The position numbers and the translations under genes are program-made. A DNA stretch of 49,682 nucleotides from CAYQUC01 sp964514215 (GTDB lineage: Bacteria > Pseudomonadota > Gammaproteobacteria > UBA6429 > Thiohalophilaceae). Under the pieces are notes generated by a model. The model did not search any database. It was not told the DNA's origin and saw only the letters and a program-made list of their open reading frames with translations. The DNA lies in assembly GCA_964514215.1 (NCBI GenBank), contig CAZEPW010000020.1:1-49682 (forward strand). Reading direction: 5' to 3'. Below, in pieces: positions 36,111 through 46,435 of this stretch (positions are counted from its first letter, which is position 1; every line of letters begins with the position of its first letter).

Positions 36111-36261
36111 ACTCATTTTAATTTAACGATAATTTTATAAAATAGCTTAAAATTATGTGATAAATATCCCGGTATTTTATTATTAAAATAGGATTAATTG
36201 ACCGTTGGTAAAATAACTGTATATTTGAAATATCGAAACTGCATTAATGAGGATCATTACA

Positions 36262-36579
36262 ATGCAAAAAACTAGTTCAAATATTCCACTACTAAGTATT
36301 ATCGGTATCGTTTTTCTGCTTCCAATAAATACTTCAATTTTAGCCGCTCAGACTAAAACAAACATCACGTCAACCGACGCAAAAATTAATAAAACCAGAG
36401 CTAAAACCCACTGGCCAGAATCTAATGCTATAGACGCATGGGATGACGAGGAATTTGAAAATGATGATCCATGCGATGAAACTACAACCGAAACTAATTC
36501 AATTATAAACTTTGAATATTTATTGAATTGCGTAAAACAAACTTCAAGTACAACAACTACTTCCCCTAACCCAACTTAA
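36262..36579 (+). CDS. Small secreted protein, acidic middle and Thr-rich tail
   Basis: I do not recognise a family. From the ATG at 36262 (AGGA upstream) it has 105 residues; a frame from 36247 adds five. A signal peptide (PLLSIIGIVFLLPINTSILAA) is clear. The mature protein has an acidic stretch (AWDDEEFENDDPCDE), two cysteines (in DDPCDE and LNCVKQ) that could pair, and a Thr/Ser-rich end. It may bind cations or the cell surface. No neighbour suggests a role. Confidence 0.65.
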   Translation: MQKTSSNIPLLSIIGIVFLLPINTSILAAQTKTNITSTDAKINKTRAKTHWPESNAIDAWDDEEFENDDPCDETTTETNSIINFEYLLNCVKQTSSTTTTSPNPT

Positions 36580-36776
36580 CTTCTACAGTGTTTATTAGCA
36601 CAATAATTATCTGTATTTAGTTCTCAAATTGTCATGTTTTTATGGCGAAATAAAAACCAAATATCTAGCTGATTCTCTGGTTCTCAATGGCTATCATAAA
36701 AACTTAAACGATTTAATGAGTTTTAGTCAAAGCATGCTACATTATAAAGATATTAAAAATAAAATGAATAGTATAC

Positions 36777-39332
36777 ATGTCTGGTACAATATTTGATTTT
36801 GAGTTTCAACCGATAATTCCTGATAAACTAGCTGGCTTAAAATTACTTGCTAACGATTTGTATTATAGCTGGGATCCAAATGTCCGAGGTTTATTTGCCC
36901 GATTGGACTATAAATTGTGGAAACGTTGCGGCCACAATCCTAAGGTATTTTTACGTCGCGTATCACAACAGGTGTTGAATGAAGCGGCCGAAGAACATAT
37001 TTATTTAGAACAATACAACCGTTCCATGTCATCCTATGGCAGTTATTTATCGAAAGAGCCGCTAAGTGATATTTCTGATGAGCTGCACCACAATAGCGAT
37101 TTAGTCGCCTATTTTTGCGCTGAATTTGGTTTTCATGAAAGTTTTCCGATTTATTCTGGAGGCCTTGGGATATTAGCCGGCGACCATTGCAAAGCCGCTA
37201 GTGATCTTGGTGTACCATTTATTGGCATAGGATTATTATACCGTCAGGGGTATTTCTCGCAAACAATTGATGCCGGTGGAAATCAAAAAGCAATTTATAA
37301 TACCACTAATTTTGATGATTTACCTATCTCACCAGCACTTGATTCGAATAATAAAGAAATTATTATTGATTTGGAACTTGAAGATAGCACCGTTTATATC
37401 AAGGTATGGATTGCTAAGGCAGGCCATATCAAACTTTATTTATTGGATTGCGATATTCCGCGTAATAGCGAGCAAGATAGAACCATTACATTTCAATTAT
37501 ATGGTGGTGATTTAGAAAACCGAATTCGACAAGAACTAGTTTTAGGCATTGGTGGTGCGCGAGCAATACGCGCTCTTGGTTTGGCACCCAACGTTTGGCA
37601 TATTAATGAAGGCCATGCGGCATTTCAAATATTAGAACGTACTCGCGAATATATTTTAGGGCAAGATATGGATTTTGATAGCGCTCTCGAACTGGTTGCT
37701 AGCGCCACGGTATTCACTACTCATACCCCGGTTTCCGCCGGACATGATATTTTTACACAAGAGTTAATTTCTAAATATTTAAAGTCTTATATCCTAAAAC
37801 TTCAATTAACTACTGCAGAATTCATGGCACTTGCAACCAGCCCGAATAGTCCTCAAGGGTTTAACATGACAGCATTAGCATTACGTGGCTCACGTTTTCA
37901 TAATGGAGTTAGTCGAATTCATGGTACCGTTGCCTCAAGAAATGAAGGTTATATTTGGGATCAAATTCCATACAAAGAAAACCCAATTTCATACATTACC
38001 AATGGCGTTCATGCTCAAACCTTTTTAGCTCGAGAATGGACTAATTTATTTGATAATCGCTTTCGTTTATGGCGAAATAAATTATTAGATGAAGATTATT
38101 GGAAATGTATTGATGATATCCCAGATCATCGGTTTTGGAGCTTGCGTAATGAATTAAAAGCGCAATTATTGGAATACATCTACCCGCTTATGTCTAAGCA
38201 ACATAAACGCAATGGCAGCAGTGATGCTTTATTAAAAAAATTAACGCAACATACATCACAACCGGAAAATGATATTTTAATAATAGGTTTTGCGCGCCGA
38301 TTTGCCACCTATAAACGAGCCACCTTAATTTTTTCTGACATTGAGCGTTTAAAAATTTTACTAAATAATCCAGATCGACCTGTCATGTTGATTTTTGCAG
38401 GAAAAGCACATCCCAAAGATGAACCAGGACAAGAGCTTATACGTAAAATACACGAATATTCATTACGTCCAGAGTTTATCGGTAAAATTATTTTATTAGA
38501 AAATTACGATCTCGCCTTAGCGCGTAAATTAGTTCGTGGTTCAGATGTCTGGCTAAACACCCCGGAACATCCAATGGAAGCTAGCGGCACTTCAGGCGAA
38601 AAAGCCGCGATTAATGGTGTGTTAAATTTAAGCATGCTTGATGGCTGGTGGGGAGAAGGATTTAATGGCAACAATGGTTGGGGGATATCGCCGCACAGCG
38701 AAGAATTTGACGAAAACTACCGTAACCAACAAGAAGCCTCGGATTTATTGGATATTTTAGAACATGAAGTCATTCCAATTTTCTTTGATCGAGGACAACA
38801 CGGTTACTCGCATGATTGGGTTGAGATTGCCAAAAATTCGATGAAAACCTGTATTCCACGATTTAATGCTCAGCGCATGGTTAGAGATTATGTTTTTAAA
38901 TTTTACTGTAGTGCTAAAAAATATTACACATCATTAAATAAGAACAATACTGATCGAGCTAAAGAACTAAGTTTGTGGAAAAATAAAGTGCGAAACCATT
39001 GGCAAGATGTCACCATTCGTTGTGTTCACTGTCATAAAAAAACCTTAACTCAAGAAGAAATATTACCCATTAGCGTTGCCGTTTTTTTAAATGGCTTATC
39101 ACATGAAGATGTTGTTGTTGAATGTATTTTAGGGCGCGTCCAAAGTAATGATCGATTTAAAGCGCACACTCGATATTTTTTAATTCATCAAGGAACCGAG
39201 GAAAATGAAGATATATTTACCTTGAATTTAAAACCAACAATTCCAGGCTTAAATCACTATAAAATTCGCGTATTTCCTTACCACGCCTTGCTCAGTCATC
39301 CATTTGAATTGGGACGTTTAATCTGGATTTAA
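36777..39332 (+). CDS. glgP: Alpha-glucan (glycogen) phosphorylase
   Basis: Releases glucose-1-phosphate from glycogen ends. The 851-residue chain is of the short GT35 class with an N-terminal DUF3417-type region (LKLLANDLYYSWDPNVRGLF). The catalytic core is visible: VAYFCAEFGFHESFPIYSGG, WHINEGHAAF, FTTHTPVSAGHDIF, and the PLP loop MEASGTSGEKAAINGV with Lys609 as the likely PLP lysine. The last part has a beta-rich domain (PISVAVFLNGLSHEDVVVE). It is convergent with malQ, the stop codons being 7 bases apart. No clear ribosome site precedes the ATG. Confidence 0.95.
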   Translation: MSGTIFDFEFQPIIPDKLAGLKLLANDLYYSWDPNVRGLFARLDYKLWKRCGHNPKVFLRRVSQQVLNEAAEEHIYLEQYNRSMSSYGSYLSKEPLSDISDELHHNSDLVAYFCAEFGFHESFPIYSGGLGILAGDHCKAASDLGVPFIGIGLLYRQGYFSQTIDAGGNQKAIYNTTNFDDLPISPALDSNNKEIIIDLELEDSTVYIKVWIAKAGHIKLYLLDCDIPRNSEQDRTITFQLYGGDLENRIRQELVLGIGGARAIRALGLAPNVWHINEGHAAFQILERTREYILGQDMDFDSALELVASATVFTTHTPVSAGHDIFTQELISKYLKSYILKLQLTTAEFMALATSPNSPQGFNMTALALRGSRFHNGVSRIHGTVASRNEGYIWDQIPYKENPISYITNGVHAQTFLAREWTNLFDNRFRLWRNKLLDEDYWKCIDDIPDHRFWSLRNELKAQLLEYIYPLMSKQHKRNGSSDALLKKLTQHTSQPENDILIIGFARRFATYKRATLIFSDIERLKILLNNPDRPVMLIFAGKAHPKDEPGQELIRKIHEYSLRPEFIGKIILLENYDLALARKLVRGSDVWLNTPEHPMEASGTSGEKAAINGVLNLSMLDGWWGEGFNGNNGWGISPHSEEFDENYRNQQEASDLLDILEHEVIPIFFDRGQHGYSHDWVEIAKNSMKTCIPRFNAQRMVRDYVFKFYCSAKKYYTSLNKNNTDRAKELSLWKNKVRNHWQDVTIRCVHCHKKTLTQEEILPISVAVFLNGLSHEDVVVECILGRVQSNDRFKAHTRYFLIHQGTEENEDIFTLNLKPTIPGLNHYKIRVFPYHALLSHPFELGRLIWI

Positions 39333-39339
39333 AGCTCCC

Positions 39340-40881
39340 TTAATGCTCACGACCATACAATGTAACTAACTCACTTAGTGTATTAGCGAGCTCCTTGTGT
39401 GCATCATCCCAACTGAATCGCCATAACCAGTTACCTTGGGTGCTACCCGGCAAATTCATTCGATTGCCTTGTCCTAAACCTAATACATCTTGCATTGGCA
39501 AAATGGCTAAATTAGAACGTGATGCTAATGCACTACGAATTAGCGGCCAAGGCATAGTTTCTGCAATATCAAAACCATAATAATTATTCATAGTTGCTTT
39601 AATACTATCTGGCAACTGCTGATACCACGATACAGTTGTATCATTATCATGTGTACCGGTATACACCACCGATTGTTTTTCATGACGATGCGGTAAATAA
39701 CTATTATCGGGATTTCCATCAAAGGCAAACTGTAAAATTTTCATTCCTGGTAGTGAAAAATATTGTCGTAATTCTGTCACTTCTTTTGTTATCGTGCCAA
39801 GATCTTCTGCAACTAGTGGTAAAGTACCAAAATGCTGTTTAATACTGTTTAAAAGTTGCTTTCCGGGAGCGGTTACCCATTGCCCATCAATTGCAGTATC
39901 AGCATCAGCAGCAATTTCCCAATAAGCTTCTAAACCACGAAAATGATCGATACGAACTAAATCAAATAACTCTAATTGTGTCGCTAGACGATCATGCCAC
40001 CACGAAAAATTATCAGCAGATAACTTTTTCCAATTATATTGCGGATTACCCCAACGTTGACCGGTTTCAGAAAAATAATCTGGCGGTACGCCGGTCACAG
40101 TTTTTAACGAGCCATTTTCTGTAATTGAAAAATATTCAGGGTGAGCCCATACATCGGCGCTATCATGAGCAACAAATATAGGAATATCACCAAACATATA
40201 CACATTATTATCGTTTGCATATTTTTTGATTTCGTTCCACTGTCGAAAAAAAATGAACTGAATAAATTTTTCTCTAAATATTTGATACTGTAACTGTTTG
40301 CTAATTTTCCGTAATGCTGTTTTATCTCGATCACGAAGTTCTACAGGCCATTCAAACCAAGGGATACCTTGTTGTTGTTCACGTACACTATGATACAAAC
40401 TATAGTCATCCAGCCAAAATTTATTATTATGTATGAACGTATTAAATTCGTGTGTTAATTTTTTGTCTTTTAATTTTAAAAAATTATCATAAGCTTGATA
40501 CAATTTAGTCATTCTAAATTGATTGCTTTGCGAAATATTATTTAATTTTTCAATACTCTCGTTTGATATCGTATCTAATAGATTTCTATCTACTAACCAA
40601 TCTAAACTAATAAGATATGGGTTACCAGCATGAACTGATTTACATTGATAAGGCGAGTGATCATGATGCACTGGGCCTAGCGGTAGCATTTGCCAAACGG
40701 ATATTTTACTGGCGTGTAAAAACTCGATAAAGCGGTAGGCTTGATGGCTAAAGTCACCGCTAAACAGTGACCCTGGCAATGAACTCGGATGACAAAGTAT
40801 ACCACTTCGCCTGGAATTTAATATATTTATTGGTTTTGCCTTATTAAACGGGGTGATTTTTGAATCATTTAATTTTGGCAT
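39340..40881 (-). CDS. malQ: 4-alpha-glucanotransferase (amylomaltase, GH77)
   Basis: Moves maltodextrin chains between glucans. With the ATG at 40881 (MPKLNDSK) the protein has 513 residues. A longer frame to 40953 overlaps the GH57 gene by 50 bases and adds a sequence unlike the family. GH77 marks: SGILCHPSSLPG, WQMLPLGPVHHDHSPY, VRIDHFRGLEAYWEI (nucleophile Asp), VAEDLG (acid/base Glu), YTGTHDNDT (third Asp). Last gene of glgC-GH57-malQ, 22 bases behind the GH57 gene. It probably acts with GlgP to recycle short dextrins. Confidence 0.95.
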   Translation of the reverse strand: MPKLNDSKITPFNKAKPINILNSRRSGILCHPSSLPGSLFSGDFSHQAYRFIEFLHASKISVWQMLPLGPVHHDHSPYQCKSVHAGNPYLISLDWLVDRNLLDTISNESIEKLNNISQSNQFRMTKLYQAYDNFLKLKDKKLTHEFNTFIHNNKFWLDDYSLYHSVREQQQGIPWFEWPVELRDRDKTALRKISKQLQYQIFREKFIQFIFFRQWNEIKKYANDNNVYMFGDIPIFVAHDSADVWAHPEYFSITENGSLKTVTGVPPDYFSETGQRWGNPQYNWKKLSADNFSWWHDRLATQLELFDLVRIDHFRGLEAYWEIAADADTAIDGQWVTAPGKQLLNSIKQHFGTLPLVAEDLGTITKEVTELRQYFSLPGMKILQFAFDGNPDNSYLPHRHEKQSVVYTGTHDNDTTVSWYQQLPDSIKATMNNYYGFDIAETMPWPLIRSALASRSNLAILPMQDVLGLGQGNRMNLPGSTQGNWLWRFSWDDAHKELANTLSELVTLYGREH

Positions 40882-40903
40882 AGTATGTTTTGCTAGCGTA
40901 AAT

Positions 40904-42622
40904 TTAAGCTTGCCCCGGACGCATTGCACCACCCAAGGCAGGATCGCCACCACCCTTACTAAATGGCATATCCAGGTATTCAGGACATGGTCGTTGCAAT
41001 AATTGGTATAATCGTTTTAAATGCTTCCGGTAAAGAGTATCAAAATCATTAACTGTCGACTCTGAATTGTAATCTCCAAACCACCACGCCCAATCAGATC
41101 CTTCGCATATTGCCAATTGATATTCGACTGCAGTAACTTGCTGTCCATTTAATCGCCCTTCTGTGATGACCTGATCAAAAACCTTTTTCGCATCAGTCAA
41201 AACTTCCCAACATCGATTTTTATCAGCATCACCTATCCAAGTTGAAAAACTGCCATAAACCCAGCTACCCGCTGTTATGGATTTAATTGCGGTTGTTTTC
41301 ATCCCCGTTTGTAAACATTCACTAAAAGTTGTTAAACGTAGCTCAGATTGAGAGGACAACGTTTCATATAATCCTGAAAGAAAATAATAAGCGTTTTCAG
41401 GATAATGCTCCCAGGCATTTTCGCCATCGAGTATAATAGCGACAACATGATCATTTAAATCGTCATCACTACTATCCTGAATACTTAATGCTATATTTTT
41501 TAGATGTTGTGCCAAATCAGCAGTAGCATCATCCGCATGCCATTCATAATATTTAAACCCAATATTATCCGATAAACCATCATTTCTAAAAAAAATATTA
41601 ATTTCACTATTATCACAACTAAACTTATAAGCCCGATGTGTATAGTTTTTAGGTTTACTATTTTCAGATTTGGCTACACTATTATGTAATACGGTTTCAC
41701 CACTCGCTGTCCATAAAAAATTATAGTCGGCCAATAATTTTAACGTGTCATCACTAACACTTCCTTCCGATGGCCAACAACCATTGGGCATAAAACCAAA
41801 ATATTTTTTAAAGGTCGCTATCCCCTTTTCCATATGCCATTTTGCACGCTGAGCACCTCCCGGATAAAATTCGATATCGGGTAACACCACATCGGGTATT
41901 GCCTGCGTTGCTGATTTAATATCTAACATTAGTGGTAAAATAGGATGGGCATAAGGTGTTAACGATACTTCGATTTGCCCGCTTTCGACTAACCGACGAT
42001 AACGTTCAATGACGGTTTTTAACTGTTCTCCAATGACAATTAACAACTCTCTACGATCACGCAATGTGTAATTTTGTTTTTTATCCATTAAGCGTTTTAT
42101 ACGAATATCACCTCGTCTAAGAGTTTCACCAAGCCATGCCAGATGGTGCCAAACGACTAAATCACTTATAAATAACTCATTAACATAAGCCGTCATAGTG
42201 TTATTGGATAACACCGTTTTAGCAAAATCAGCCAAAGCATCATAAACTGGAAAACGTTTAATTAAACGTTGTTCGTTAACTTTTAGGCATTGCGCTATTA
42301 ACTCTAAACGTAATTTGATACTACTGGGTTGTTCCTGACTTACCAAGGCGCATAACAAATCATCAGGAATGGTCTTACCATGATTTAAGTATTGTTGAAT
42401 ATGATGTGAATAATCGTCAATTTGCTCTAATAGTATCGGAGCAAAATTTATAACTGCTCGTGCTCCGGATTGTGCTTCAAGGTGGGCAGCCATATCCACA
42501 TAATCCTTTATTGCATGTAAATACGTCCACGGTAAATCATAATGTCCGGTATTGCGATCACGATAATCCGGTTGATGCATATGCCAGCATAAAACAACAT
42601 TCAGTTTTTGATTATCGGACAT
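40904..42622 (-). CDS. GH57-family glycoside hydrolase / glucanotransferase
   Basis: 572 residues. N-terminal LNVVLCWHMHQPDYRD (the H-x-H-Q-P signature of GH57), NGCWPSEGSVS with the nucleophile Glu286, and AIILDGENAWEHYPE with the acid/base Asp399. GH57 includes alpha-amylases, 4-alpha-glucanotransferases, amylopullulanases and branching enzymes. The insertion pattern does not settle which, though the glycogen setting favours alpha-glucan hydrolysis or transfer. A GlgB of family GH13 is already present, so branching is a less likely role. It overlaps the end of glgC by 11 bases and is followed by malQ. Confidence 0.9.
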   Translation of the reverse strand: MSDNQKLNVVLCWHMHQPDYRDRNTGHYDLPWTYLHAIKDYVDMAAHLEAQSGARAVINFAPILLEQIDDYSHHIQQYLNHGKTIPDDLLCALVSQEQPSSIKLRLELIAQCLKVNEQRLIKRFPVYDALADFAKTVLSNNTMTAYVNELFISDLVVWHHLAWLGETLRRGDIRIKRLMDKKQNYTLRDRRELLIVIGEQLKTVIERYRRLVESGQIEVSLTPYAHPILPLMLDIKSATQAIPDVVLPDIEFYPGGAQRAKWHMEKGIATFKKYFGFMPNGCWPSEGSVSDDTLKLLADYNFLWTASGETVLHNSVAKSENSKPKNYTHRAYKFSCDNSEINIFFRNDGLSDNIGFKYYEWHADDATADLAQHLKNIALSIQDSSDDDLNDHVVAIILDGENAWEHYPENAYYFLSGLYETLSSQSELRLTTFSECLQTGMKTTAIKSITAGSWVYGSFSTWIGDADKNRCWEVLTDAKKVFDQVITEGRLNGQQVTAVEYQLAICEGSDWAWWFGDYNSESTVNDFDTLYRKHLKRLYQLLQRPCPEYLDMPFSKGGGDPALGGAMRPGQA

Positions 42623-43892
42623 GATGCAATTGTTGGTTTAACATATCGGGTGTGACTAAAATTACGCCTTGGGGGCTTACTTGATAATTTACTGCATCTT
42701 GTTTTGGGTTCATTCCTATAGTTGTGCCATCAGGAATATTGCAACCCTTATCGATTACTGCATTAAAAATACGACAATGCTGGCCAACTGTCACATTTGG
42801 TAACAATACCGAATTTTCAATTTCAGAATAACAATCAATATTAACCTTTGAAAATAATACTGAATGCCGAACCGTTGCTCCTGAAATAATACAACCACCG
42901 GATACCATCGAATCTATTGCCATACCACGCCGCGTTTCTTCATCAAACACAAATTTTGCTGGAGGTAATTGTTCTTGGTGAGTCCATATCGGCCAGTTAT
43001 CATCATACAAATTAAGCTCGGGAGTAACGCCGATTAATTCAAGATTTGCTTTCCAATAGGCATCAACGGTACCCACATCTCGCCAATACGATCGAGCGCC
43101 ACTCTCCGCATCATGAAACGAATAAGCATAGGCGCGATGATGCTCAATCAAAGCCGGTAATATATCCTTACCAAAATCATGTGTTGACTCGGTATCATCA
43201 GCGTCGGCTATTAATTGTTGGAACAAAAAATCTTTCTTAAAAATATAAATTCCCATGGAACATAAAGATTCTTTATGGTTATCCAAAATATGTGCTGGAA
43301 AATTTGGCTTTTCAATAAAAGATTGAATTCGATTGGTTTCATCAACAGCGATTACACCAAATGAACTGGCCTCTTTTATTGGTACTTCGATACATCCAAT
43401 AGTCACATCGGCATTGCTAGCATCATGTTGTGCTAACATTTGGGCATAATCCATTTTATAGATATGATCACCGGCTAAAATCAAAACATTTTTAGCATCA
43501 TGAGTTCGGATAATGTCCAGATTTTGATATACAGCATCGGCTGTTCCGGCATACCATGAGGCTTCAATTCGTTGTTGTGCAGGTAACACTTCAACGAATT
43601 CATTAAATTCTCCGTGTAAATGTCCCCAACCTTTTTGAACATGACAAATTAAAGAGTGAGCCTTATATTGGGTTAATACTCCAATTTTACGAATTCCAGA
43701 ATTTATACAATTCGATAGAGGAAAATCGATAATTCGAAATTTACCACCAAAAGGTACAGCCGGTTTTGCCCTCCATTGTGTTAAACCATTTAAACGGGAA
43801 CCCCGACCACCTGCCATTATTAATGCTAATGTATCACGCGTTAAACTGTTTACATGTTGTGACGAATTCTTAGGAGTAAATTTTGTAATCAT
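42612..43892 (-). CDS. glgC: Glucose-1-phosphate adenylyltransferase (ADP-glucose pyrophosphorylase)
   Basis: Makes ADP-glucose from ATP and glucose-1-phosphate, the committed step of glycogen synthesis. The 426-residue chain begins with the nucleotidyltransferase loop LIMAGGRGSRLNGLT, followed by WRAKPAVPFGGKFRIIDF (regulatory and catalytic region), then AGDHIYKMDYAQML and FIEKPNFP, and a C-terminal left-handed beta-helix (SMVSGGCIISGATVRHSVLF). The arginine-rich allosteric site typical of fructose-1,6-bisphosphate activation seems kept. First gene of the glgC-GH57-malQ operon, divergent from glgB. Confidence 0.97.
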   Translation of the reverse strand: MITKFTPKNSSQHVNSLTRDTLALIMAGGRGSRLNGLTQWRAKPAVPFGGKFRIIDFPLSNCINSGIRKIGVLTQYKAHSLICHVQKGWGHLHGEFNEFVEVLPAQQRIEASWYAGTADAVYQNLDIIRTHDAKNVLILAGDHIYKMDYAQMLAQHDASNADVTIGCIEVPIKEASSFGVIAVDETNRIQSFIEKPNFPAHILDNHKESLCSMGIYIFKKDFLFQQLIADADDTESTHDFGKDILPALIEHHRAYAYSFHDAESGARSYWRDVGTVDAYWKANLELIGVTPELNLYDDNWPIWTHQEQLPPAKFVFDEETRRGMAIDSMVSGGCIISGATVRHSVLFSKVNIDCYSEIENSVLLPNVTVGQHCRIFNAVIDKGCNIPDGTTIGMNPKQDAVNYQVSPQGVILVTPDMLNQQLHHVR

Positions 43893-44221
43893 ATCATTTT
43901 TTATCCTTAACTTTTATAATTCAACATGTTAAACCGCAATAAGCTTAATAAACTATATTTAAAATACATCTAATAAAGCCTGTTATAAGTAAGAAAACTG
44001 TCTATTCTTAATAGGCGATAGATTTATATGAATTTAATCTAAAACAACATACATATATCACTATAGAACATGTTAATGGTTGTGCATCTTTTTTTATTCA
44101 AAATTTTTTAACTGTGACAGCAAACAAAAAATATATTTTCAGTATAATTTTTTAGCTCTAATCCAAATTAAATTTAAATATTAATTGATTTAATTTCTTT
44201 ATTGAAAAAAAACGAGGTCTT
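43893..44221. promoter_or_regulatory. Divergent regulatory region between glgC and glgB
   Basis: 329 bases without an ORF. Two copies of AACATGTTAA lie at 43923-43932 and 44067-44076; the core AACATGTT is self-complementary and the spacing is 144 bp, one copy near each gene. A TATAAT hexamer at 44143-44148 is a likely glgB -10. TGTGA at 44113 is only a half-site for CRP. Confidence 0.5.
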
Positions 44222-46417
44222 ATGACACAAACTCATGCCATAGCTTTAAATAATGATTTGAAACTGATAAAAGATGCCTGTCATCACGATCCTTTTTCAG
44301 TATTAGGCTGTCATGAAAGCAATAATAAAAAAACTGTTAGGGTTTATTTGCCAAATATAACACAAGCCTATTTTGAAAATACCGAACAGGCAATGACACA
44401 ATTGAATAATAGCGATTTTTATGAGTGGCAAACTACAGACAAACTACCGCAGTATTATCAAATTTTGTGGCGTGATAACTCGGGAGAAATACATTACGCC
44501 TATGATCCTTATAGTTTTCCAATACAACTATCCGATTATGATTTGCACTTATATTCTGAAGGAAAACATTGGAATATTTACCGTATCTTGGGCGCGCATT
44601 GTAAAACTATCAATGCCGATGAAAATCAAAGCATTGACGGCGTTTTATTCTCAACATGGGCACCTAATGCCGAACGCGTGAGTGTTATTGGTAACTTCAA
44701 TGCCTGGGATGGACGTTGCCATCCGATGCGTTCACGTGGCGCGAGTGGTGTTTGGGAATTATTTATCCCCGGTTTAACTGCCAAAACACTATACAAGTTT
44801 GAAATTCGCAACCGTAATACTGGTGAGATATTATCAAAAGCCGATCCCTATGGACAACTTAGTGAACTACGCCCCTGTACTGCAAGTGTGGTTTGTAGCG
44901 ACTCGACGTTTCAATGGCATGACCACAACTGGATAACAAAACGTAAAGAAACCAATTGGTTGCACAGCCCCTTATCAATATATGAAGTTCATTTAGGGTC
45001 ATGGCAACGTGATGAACAAGGCGAATTTTTAAATTACCGCGAACTCGCTCATCGCTTAGTTCATTATGTGACCGAAATGGGCTTTACCCACATAGAGTTA
45101 CTCCCCATTACCGAACACCCCCTCGATGCTTCATGGGGTTACCAGACTACCGGTTACTTTGCACCAACACGGCGTTTTGGTGAACCAGATGACTTTCGTT
45201 ATTTTGTCGATTATTGTCATAAACATAATATTGGTGTGTTTATGGACTGGGCACCCGCTCACTTTCCAAAAGATGGGCATGGTCTTGCGTGTTTTGATGG
45301 TAGCCCGTTATATGAACATGCTGACCCTCGTCGTGGTGAACACCGAGATTGGGGAACTTTAATTTATAACTATGGTCGTCACGAAGTTAAAAACTTTTTA
45401 ATTGCCAATGCAGTTTACTGGTTAGAAGAATTTCATATTGATGGCTTACGGGTCGATGCTGTGGCATCAATGTTATACCTAGATTATTCTCGTGAAGCCG
45501 ATGATTGGATTGCCAATGAATACGGTGGTAATGAAAACCTAGAAGCAATAACATTTTTACGTGAATTAAATATTACTACTCACAGTTTACTACCGGGCAC
45601 CTTGATCATGGCAGAAGAATCAACCGCATGGCCACAAGTTACCCGCCCTACTTATATCGGTGGTTTAGGTTTTTCTTTAAAATGGAACATGGGTTGGATG
45701 CACGACTCATTACAATACATCAGCAAAGATCCTGTGCATCGTCACTACCACCACAATGAATTAACATTTGGCTTATTATATGCCTTCACTGAAAATTTTA
45801 TATTACCATTTTCTCATGATGAAGTAGTACACGGTAAGTCATCAATGTTAAATAAAATGCCGGGAGATGAGTGGCAAAAATTTGCCAACCTTCGATTGCT
45901 ATACAGTTATATGTATACCTACCCGGGTAAAAAATTAATGTTTATGGGTTGTGAATTTGGCCAAGGTGAAGAATGGCATCACGATAATGCGTTAGATTGG
46001 TATGTATTAGATTATCCGTTGCATCAGGGGGTCAAGCGTTTATTACAAGACTTAAACAAATTATACCGCTCTGAACCGGCATTACACTTATACGACTTTG
46101 AAGCACAAGGATTTGAGTGGCTTGATTGTAATGACTCTCAAAATTCAGTTTTAGCTTATGTTCGCCACGATGGTACCAGTAGCATCATAGTTATTACAAA
46201 TTTCACTCCGGTACCCCGTCCAAAATACCGTATTGGTATTGCTCAACAAGGTTATTATGCAGAGATATTAAATTCAGATTCTGATATTTATGGTGGCAGC
46301 AATTACGGTAATTACGGAGGTGTAGACTCACAGAACGTTAATTACATGCAGCGACCATACTCGATTGAATTAAATTTACCACCTTTAGGTGTTATAGTTT
46401 TAAAGTTACAAAATTAA
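44222..46417 (+). CDS. glgB: 1,4-alpha-glucan branching enzyme (GH13)
   Basis: Forms alpha-1,6 branches in glycogen. The 731-residue chain has an N-terminal glucan-binding domain (DPFSVLGCHE), a CBM48 region (FSTWAPNAERVSVIGNFNAW), then the GH13 barrel: HIELLPITEHPLDASWGYQ, GLRVDAVASM with nucleophile Asp411, MAEESTAWP with Glu464, FSHDEVVHGK. A C-terminal beta domain closes the chain. A GAGG ribosome site is close to the ATG. It is first in glgB-glgA, with 18 bases to glgA. Confidence 0.97.
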   Translation: MTQTHAIALNNDLKLIKDACHHDPFSVLGCHESNNKKTVRVYLPNITQAYFENTEQAMTQLNNSDFYEWQTTDKLPQYYQILWRDNSGEIHYAYDPYSFPIQLSDYDLHLYSEGKHWNIYRILGAHCKTINADENQSIDGVLFSTWAPNAERVSVIGNFNAWDGRCHPMRSRGASGVWELFIPGLTAKTLYKFEIRNRNTGEILSKADPYGQLSELRPCTASVVCSDSTFQWHDHNWITKRKETNWLHSPLSIYEVHLGSWQRDEQGEFLNYRELAHRLVHYVTEMGFTHIELLPITEHPLDASWGYQTTGYFAPTRRFGEPDDFRYFVDYCHKHNIGVFMDWAPAHFPKDGHGLACFDGSPLYEHADPRRGEHRDWGTLIYNYGRHEVKNFLIANAVYWLEEFHIDGLRVDAVASMLYLDYSREADDWIANEYGGNENLEAITFLRELNITTHSLLPGTLIMAEESTAWPQVTRPTYIGGLGFSLKWNMGWMHDSLQYISKDPVHRHYHHNELTFGLLYAFTENFILPFSHDEVVHGKSSMLNKMPGDEWQKFANLRLLYSYMYTYPGKKLMFMGCEFGQGEEWHHDNALDWYVLDYPLHQGVKRLLQDLNKLYRSEPALHLYDFEAQGFEWLDCNDSQNSVLAYVRHDGTSSIIVITNFTPVPRPKYRIGIAQQGYYAEILNSDSDIYGGSNYGNYGGVDSQNVNYMQRPYSIELNLPPLGVIVLKLQN

Positions 46418-46435
46418 AATAGGATTAAGCATTAA

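Noticed and set aside
44112..44127. CRP site before glgB
   Set aside because: Only the TGTGA half is present; the second half-site is missing.
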